NCBI RefSeq assembly: GCF_000153205.1
Contig: NZ_CH672427.1
Span: forward strand, 995,671-1,059,670
Length of the DNA: 64,000 nt
Direction of reading: 5' to 3'
Source of the DNA: Nitrococcus mobilis Nb-231
GTDB lineage: Bacteria; Pseudomonadota; Gammaproteobacteria; Nitrococcales; Nitrococcaceae
The notes under the pieces are model-generated. The model worked only from the letters and a program-made list of their open reading frames with translations, was not told the DNA's origin and searched no databases. Below are positions 59,250-64,000 of this stretch, piece after piece. The translations under genes and the position numbers were made by a program. The stretch's first letter is position 1; every line of letters starts with the position of its first letter.

Positions 59250-60698
59250 TCAACCCACGCTGCCCTCCAGGGTGATCTCCATCAGTTTTTGCGCTTCGAC
59301 CGCGAACTCCATCGGCAACGTGCGGAAGACTTCCTTACAGAACCCGTTGACGATCAACGAAACCGCATCCTCGGTGGCGATCCCGCGCTGATTACAATAC
59401 AAAATCTGCTCCTCGCCGATCTTCGAGGTCGTGGCTTCGTGCTCGAGCTGAGCGGTCGAGTTCTGAATATCGATGTAGGGGAAAGTATGCGCCCCGCAGG
59501 TAGAGCTCATCAGCATGGAGTCGCACTGTGAATAGTTGCGTGCGTTCTCCGCCTTGGGCGTGACCCGTACCAGGCCGCGATAGCTCTGCTGGCCATAACC
59601 GGCCGAGATGCCTTTGCTGACGATGGTGCTGCGGGTGTTCTTACCCATGTGGATCATCTTGGTACCCGTGTCCGCCTGCTGCCGACCCCGGGTCACCGCC
59701 ACCGAGTAAAACTCACCGACCGAGTTGTCACCGCGGAGCACGCAGCTCGGATACTTCCAGGTGATCGCCGAACCGGTTTCGACTTGAGTCCAAGAGATCT
59801 TGGAGTTGTTCCCGGCGCATAAACCCCGCTTGGTGACGAAATTGTACACGCCCCCGCGGCCTTCCTCGTCACCCGGATACCAATTTTGCACCGTCGAATA
59901 CTTGATTTGCGCATCGTCCAACGCAATCAGCTCCACCACGGCGGCATGCAGCTGATTTTCGTCGCGCACGGGGGCGGTGCAGCCCTCGAGATAGCTCACA
60001 TGCGAACCTTCCTCGGCGATAATCAGCGTGCGCTCGAACTGGCCCGTGTTCGCCGCATTGATCCGGAAGTACGTCGACAGCTCCATCGGACAACGCACGC
60101 CTTTCGGGATAAAGACGAACGAGCCGTCCGTAAACACCGCCGAGTTCAATCCCGCGTAATAATTGTCGGTGTAGGGCACCACGCTGCCCAAGTACTTCCG
60201 TACCAGCTCCGGGTGCTCTCGTATCGCCTCCGACATCGAGCAGAAGATGATGCCCTTCTCCTTGAGCTTCGCCTTATAGCTCGTCGCCACGGATACTGAG
60301 TCGAACACGGCATCAACAGCCACTCCGGCCAACATCTCCTGCTCGTGCAGCGGTATGCCGAGCCGATCATAGGTCTCTTTCAATTTGGGATCGATCTCAT
60401 CGAGGCTCTGCGGCATGTCTTCCTTGCGCTTCGGCGCGGAATAATACGAGATCGCCTGAAAATCGATCGGCGGATAATATACGTTGGCCCATTCCGGCAC
60501 GGGCATTTGTAGCCAGTTCCGATAAGCCTTGAGCCGCCATTCGAGCATCCATTCCGGCTCGGCCTTCTTCTCGGAAATAAAGCGGATGATGTCTTCATCG
60601 AGACCGGGCGGAACAGTGTCCTGCTCGATATCGGTGATAAAACCCGCCTCGTACTTTCGATTAGTCAGTTCTTCCAACGTCTTGGTGGTTGCCGACAT
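59250..60698 (-). CDS. sufB: Fe-S cluster assembly protein SufB
   Basis: A 482-residue beta-helix scaffold protein. Characteristic parts are [120 protein letters not shown] and the C-terminal [20 protein letters not shown]. The catalytic cysteine region of SufB is intact. The start [20 protein letters not shown] is chosen over an ATG seven codons upstream. It begins 11 bp after the regulator gene and leads the structural suf genes. Confidence 0.94.
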   Translation of the reverse strand: MSATTKTLEELTNRKYEAGFITDIEQDTVPPGLDEDIIRFISEKKAEPEWMLEWRLKAYRNWLQMPVPEWANVYYPPIDFQAISYYSAPKRKEDMPQSLDEIDPKLKETYDRLGIPLHEQEMLAGVAVDAVFDSVSVATSYKAKLKEKGIIFCSMSEAIREHPELVRKYLGSVVPYTDNYYAGLNSAVFTDGSFVFIPKGVRCPMELSTYFRINAANTGQFERTLIIAEEGSHVSYLEGCTAPVRDENQLHAAVVELIALDDAQIKYSTVQNWYPGDEEGRGGVYNFVTKRGLCAGNNSKISWTQVETGSAITWKYPSCVLRGDNSVGEFYSVAVTRGRQQADTGTKMIHMGKNTRSTIVSKGISAGYGQQSYRGLVRVTPKAENARNYSQCDSMLMSSTCGAHTFPYIDIQNSTAQLEHEATTSKIGEEQILYCNQRGIATEDAVSLIVNGFCKEVFRTLPMEFAVEAQKLMEITLEGSVG

Positions 60699-60709
60699 AA
60701 TGGACTCCG

Positions 60710-61171
60710 CTAAACGCAAGAGTGGTGTACCGTGATCGCCTGACCGCCGGTCGGTGTGCCTGTTGGCTCCGAGACATCCATCTCCGCCAGGCTGATGGCT
60801 TCCAGCGCCATGCGAATCTTTTGATTAATGTGGCGCCAGCGGGCACTTACGGCACAGTTGGCGCCATACTGACAGGCATCCGCGCCCCCGATGACACACT
60901 CGGTCAGCGAGATCGGACCCTCCAGCGCGACGATAATGTCCGCCAAAGAGATCTCCTCGGGCGAACGCGCCAAAGCATAGCCCCCCTGGACCCCGCGATA
61001 AGAAATAAGGATCCCATTGCGCGCCAAGTGCTTGAGTATTTTGCTAACGATCGGTTGCGGCAGCCTCCGCCACTGGGCCAACTCGGCGGCGTTGAAACGC
61101 TCCCGCCGGCGCCGCGCCATAAGCGTAAGAATGCTGATCCCGTAGTCGGTTTCACGGTTAATTCGGATCAT
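60710..61171 (-). CDS. sufR: Rrf2-family SUF regulator
   Basis: A 153-residue iron-sulfur transcription factor of the SUF-associated Rrf2 group. The winged helix-turn-helix is [20 protein letters not shown], then [20 protein letters not shown] and [20 protein letters not shown]. Three cysteines that would hold the cluster are in [21 protein letters not shown]. The ATG giving [11 protein letters not shown] is the family's usual start. It is the first gene of the suf operon. An IscR type 1-like palindrome overlaps its promoter, and the -10 box sits so close to the ATG that the mRNA leader would be only a few bases. Autorepression according to cluster supply is expected. Confidence 0.88.
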   Translation of the reverse strand: MIRINRETDYGISILTLMARRRRERFNAAELAQWRRLPQPIVSKILKHLARNGILISYRGVQGGYALARSPEEISLADIIVALEGPISLTECVIGGADACQYGANCAVSARWRHINQKIRMALEAISLAEMDVSEPTGTPTGGQAITVHHSCV

Positions 61172-61181
61172 GACGGTTCGA

Positions 61182-61187
61182 ATTATA
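61182..61187 (-). promoter_or_regulatory. -10 box of the suf operon
   Basis: Leftward the hexamer is TATAAT, a perfect consensus. It ends 10 bp before the sufR ATG, so transcription would start about 4 bases from the start codon. The -35 region is poor and overlaps the IscR-like operator. Confidence 0.6.
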
Positions 61188-61191
61188 GCGG

Positions 61192-61216
61192 ATAGTGGAC
61201 TCTTTGAGTACCCTAT
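61192..61216. promoter_or_regulatory. IscR type 1-like operator in the suf promoter
   Basis: The 25-bp palindromic stretch, with half-sites ATAGTGGACT and AGTACCCTAT around CTTTG, matches the IscR type 1 consensus (ATA, GACT, three W, AGT, TAT) at about 19 of 25 positions. It covers the -35 region of the TATAAT promoter, a position suited to repression by the Rrf2 protein encoded just downstream. Confidence 0.65.
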
Positions 61217-61520
61217 TTTTACTGGCGCGCACCCATCGAATGCCGGATCGAGCACCCCGCAGCTGTGGCAATGGCCTCGATTTCCGCCTGCGAGGCATTT
61301 GTCGTTAAAGGTTGACTCTTGGGACTCTCTTGCCGTCTATCGAATGATGCAGGCACATTCGCGGACTGAGGCTGACAAAGACCGTTGACCAGAGCGGGCG
61401 TGAGTGTCACGCCTCGGTGCTGACACCGCTGCTACGGATAGCCTGCGCTAGTGCATTTTCGCCCCCCGGCCGCTAGCTTTGCTTTAACCACGGCCGCGAC
61501 TCGCACGGGAGGAAACTGAC
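61217..61520. other. Divergent region between sufR and the glutaryl-CoA dehydrogenase gene
   Basis: About 300 bp with no recognised gene. GGAGGAAACTGAC stands directly before the rightward ATG. No convincing promoter hexamers were found for the dehydrogenase gene. Confidence 0.35.
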
Positions 61521-62693
61521 ATGACCATACCCTTCGAATGGGCTGATCCATTGCGCCTGGACGAGCAGCTGACTGAGGATGAGTGTATGGCCCGAGACGC
61601 GGCGCGTGATTATGCGCAGCAACGTCTCATGCCCCGCATTCTAGACGCCAACCGGCACGAGCGTTTCGACCGTGAAATCATGCGCGAGATGGGCACGCTC
61701 GGACTCCTCGGCCCAACGCTACCGGAGCAATACGGTGGCGCCGGCGCAAATCATGTCTGTTATGGGCTCATCGCGCGCGAGCTGGAGCGAGTCGATTCCA
61801 GCTATCGTTCCGCCTTGAGCGTGCAATCCTCGCTGGTGATGTTTCCGATCGCAACCTTCGGCAGCCCGCAGCAACGATCCAAATACCTTCCCCGACTCGC
61901 AAGCGGCGATTGGGTCGGCTGTTTCGGCCTTACCGAACCCGACCACGGTTCGGATCCGGGCGGCATGACGAGTCACGCCCAAAAGGTCCGGGGAGGCTAC
62001 CGCGTGTCCGGAGCCAAAAGCTGGATCACCCATTCGCCCATCGCTGATGTCCTGGTGATCTGGGCAAAGCTCGATGGCGAAATCCGCGGTTTCATCCTGG
62101 AACGTGATATGACGGGCCTCGAGACCCCGAAGATCGAGGGCAAATTCGCGCTGCGCGCTTCCGTAACCGGGCAAATCCATATGGACGAGGTCTTCGTTCC
62201 CGAGGCGAACGCGCTCTTGGTGGAAGGGCTCAAGGGTCCGTTCAGCTGTCTGAGCAAAGCCCGCTACGGCATCATATGGGGCAGCATGGGTGCGGCGGAG
62301 TTCTGCTGGCAGGCCGCACGCCGCTACAGCCTGGAGCGCACTCAGTTCGGACGGCCGCTGGCGGCCAATCAGCTCATACAAAAAAAACTCGCCGATATGC
62401 AAACCGAGATCACGCTCGGGCTACAGGCGGCGTTGCGCTTGGGCCGGCTCATCGACGCGGATCGTTGGGCACCGGAAATGGTCTCGCTGCTCAAACGCAA
62501 CAACTGCGGCAAGGCACTCGAGATCGCCCGTACGGCACGCGATATCCACGGCGGCAACGGCATTGTCGACGAATACCACGTCATCCGTCACATGCTGAAT
62601 CTAGAGGCGGTGAATACTTACGAAGGCACGCACGACATCCACGCCTTGATACTCGGCCGAGCCCAGACAGGCATCCCCGCTTTTACCGGCTGA
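61521..62693 (+). CDS. gcdH: Glutaryl-CoA dehydrogenase
   Basis: A 390-residue acyl-CoA dehydrogenase of the glutaryl-CoA type, which oxidatively decarboxylates glutaryl-CoA to crotonyl-CoA in lysine and tryptophan breakdown. Marks are [136 protein letters not shown] and the catalytic glutamate in [18 protein letters not shown]. Length is normal. Electrons would go through ETF to the ETF-QO encoded in this window. Its 3' end overlaps that of the convergent lnt gene by 11 bp. Confidence 0.92.
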   Translation: MTIPFEWADPLRLDEQLTEDECMARDAARDYAQQRLMPRILDANRHERFDREIMREMGTLGLLGPTLPEQYGGAGANHVCYGLIARELERVDSSYRSALSVQSSLVMFPIATFGSPQQRSKYLPRLASGDWVGCFGLTEPDHGSDPGGMTSHAQKVRGGYRVSGAKSWITHSPIADVLVIWAKLDGEIRGFILERDMTGLETPKIEGKFALRASVTGQIHMDEVFVPEANALLVEGLKGPFSCLSKARYGIIWGSMGAAEFCWQAARRYSLERTQFGRPLAANQLIQKKLADMQTEITLGLQAALRLGRLIDADRWAPEMVSLLKRNNCGKALEIARTARDIHGGNGIVDEYHVIRHMLNLEAVNTYEGTHDIHALILGRAQTGIPAFTG

Positions 62694-64000
62694 AACCGTC
62701 CGCCCGCCGACGCGGCCACAAGGCGCTCCCAGCCAGCCCGAACAATACGCCGGCGACGACCGGATAGTCGGTCCAGATCACATAGGGGGTGGCCCCTATC
62801 CGGGGTTGCGCTTGCCCAGTGACTACGACTGGCTGGAACAAGGGTCCATGCTCGCGTACCCGACCCCGCGCGTCGATGATGGAGGTAAGGCCGGTATTGG
62901 TCGCGCGCAGTAGATAGCGCTGCGTCTCCCGGGCGCGCATGCGCGCCATCTCTAGGTGCTGATAGGGCGCCAAAGAATCGCCAAACCAAGCGTCATTGCT
63001 GACGTTGACCAGCAGATCGGCTGCTGGCAGCGCGGCGGCAATTGCCTTGCCAAAAGTAATTTCATAGCAGATGGACACTCCGATCCGCTGGCCAGCCACC
63101 AGCAGCAGAGTCGAAGACTCGCCAGCAGCGAAATCGCCCATGGGCGCGCCCAGAACATCAAGCGTATTGCCGAACACGGCACGGAAAGGTACATATTCGC
63201 CAAACGGCACGAGATGGCGCTTATAGTAAAAAGCGGGCGGGACGCCAAGTCGCGCTACGGCGTTGAAAGCGATATTACGGACCGGATCCACAACCGGCAC
63301 CCCGGTAAGGATGGTGGTACCGTACCGCGCCGCCTCCCGTGCCAGCGGATCCAGATAAGCTGCACTAACCTCATGGTAATATGCCGGCACGGCGGTCTCC
63401 GGCCAGATTACGAGATCCGCCCCAAAATGACGCTCGGTCAAGTGCCGGTAACGTTCCAGCGTCGCGAGTCGGTGCTGCGGCAACCATTTCTGCTCCTGTG
63501 CAAAGTCGCCCTGCACCAATGCAACGCGGATCGGCTCGCCTTGAGGCGCTGTCCAGGACCGATCCAACCCCCAACCGCCAAGCAGGCTGACGCCCAGGGT
63601 TACCACAAAAACCATCAGCCAAGTTCGCGCCGGCCGTAATACTACTCCGGCCAAACTGCCGGCAATGAGCACCACGGCCAAACTGATACCATAGGTGCCG
63701 AACACGGGGGCGATACCGGAGAGCGGGCCATCGATCTGAGTGTAGCCGACGGTCAGCCAGGTCGTTCCACTGAAAAGCCAGCTTCGAATCCACTCGATCA
63801 ACACCCACGCCAATGGCAATGCCAAAACCAGCGTGCGACATCGGTTACCACGCCCGAGATATTTACCCAATGCGCAGGCCAGCAGCGGGTAGAGCGCTGC
63901 AATTAGCGTGAGCAACATCGTAACCAGCACACCCGCGAACACTCCGCCACCGTAGTGGCTGACGCTGATGTAGATCCAGTAGCAGCTCAGAGCGACATAA
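62683..64000 (-). CDS. lnt: Apolipoprotein N-acyltransferase (partial)
   Basis: The C-terminal 438 codons of the inner-membrane enzyme that adds the third acyl chain to lipoproteins; the N terminus lies beyond the right edge. The first visible stretch, [19 protein letters not shown], and the following hydrophobic helices belong to the membrane part. The nitrilase-type domain has the catalytic glutamate in [13 protein letters not shown], the lysine in [15 protein letters not shown], the cysteine in [14 protein letters not shown], and the typical [21 protein letters not shown] last membrane helix ([18 protein letters not shown]) ends it. It would serve the TPR lipoprotein and others. Confidence 0.93.
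   Translation of the reverse strand, partial: YVALSCYWIYISVSHYGGGVFAGVLVTMLLTLIAALYPLLACALGKYLGRGNRCRTLVLALPLAWVLIEWIRSWLFSGTTWLTVGYTQIDGPLSGIAPVFGTYGISLAVVLIAGSLAGVVLRPARTWLMVFVVTLGVSLLGGWGLDRSWTAPQGEPIRVALVQGDFAQEQKWLPQHRLATLERYRHLTERHFGADLVIWPETAVPAYYHEVSAAYLDPLAREAARYGTTILTGVPVVDPVRNIAFNAVARLGVPPAFYYKRHLVPFGEYVPFRAVFGNTLDVLGAPMGDFAAGESSTLLLVAGQRIGVSICYEITFGKAIAAALPAADLLVNVSNDAWFGDSLAPYQHLEMARMRARETQRYLLRATNTGLTSIIDARGRVREHGPLFQPVVVTGQAQPRIGATPYVIWTDYPVVAGVLFGLAGSALWPRRRADGFSR

Overview
The window looks like chromosomal DNA of a halotolerant or halophilic gammaproteobacterium, probably of the Chromatiales/Ectothiorhodospiraceae or Acidiferrobacter-like kind. That placement is inferred from gene content: ectoine synthesis (ectABC), a group 3b-type sulfhydrogenase, a complete SUF operon with its Rrf2 regulator, FadE, ETF-QO, TruD, PBP1B and DsbB. 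Base composition is moderately GC-rich (judged by eye, not computed). No rRNA, tRNA or CRISPR array was recognised.

Left part (1-8.5 kb): the 5' half of a sulfhydrogenase operon runs leftward off the edge (Fe-S beta subunit, stand-alone cyclic-nucleotide-binding protein, flavin/NAD(P) gamma subunit). It is preceded by a perfect FNR-type site at class II spacing. Divergent to it are a phosphotransferase-fold gene and a three-gene signalling cluster: PAS histidine kinase, single-domain receiver, and receiver-PAS-PAS-GGDEF-EAL protein. From 8.5 to 18 kb lie a decayed and an intact pirin, a TetR regulator with a membrane DUF457-type protein, a glutathione S-transferase remnant, an acetolactate synthase-like enzyme, photolyase, truD and a zinc-less alcohol dehydrogenase.

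18.5-22.1 kb holds the most notable system: a compact leftward operon of a MotA/ExbB-like channel protein with a long helical tail, a MotB/OmpA-like protein, and an HNH endonuclease. This is the gene set of a type II Zorya anti-phage system. It is flanked by undefined sequence and a gene remnant.

22.4-39 kb: dihydrolipoamide dehydrogenase-like flavoprotein, PRPP synthetase-like enzyme, an AddA/AddB-like recombination helicase-nuclease pair, ETF-QO, an acyl-CoA synthetase with an altered nucleotide-binding motif, an SRPBCC protein, an M23 peptidase, a zinc-type ABC transporter (substrate-binding protein, ATPase, permease), and a HIT protein. 39-42.3 kb: tsaB, then about 1.7 kb of broken mobile-element pieces (DUF4338 fragment, IS5-like transposase, a truncated unknown gene, an IS110 fragment) directly upstream of ectABC.

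44.6-64 kb is mostly housekeeping: YoaA/DinG-like helicase, a TPR lipoprotein, PBP1B, DsbB, FadE, a two-receiver diguanylate cyclase with a degenerate receiver, the leftward suf operon (sufR-BCDSU-sufT) with an IscR type 1-like operator over its promoter, glutaryl-CoA dehydrogenase, and apolipoprotein N-acyltransferase running off the right edge. FadE, acyl-CoA synthetase, glutaryl-CoA dehydrogenase and ETF-QO together imply acyl-CoA oxidation feeding electrons to quinone. The SUF operon could supply the many Fe-S proteins seen here (hydrogenase subunits, ETF-QO, YoaA-like helicase).
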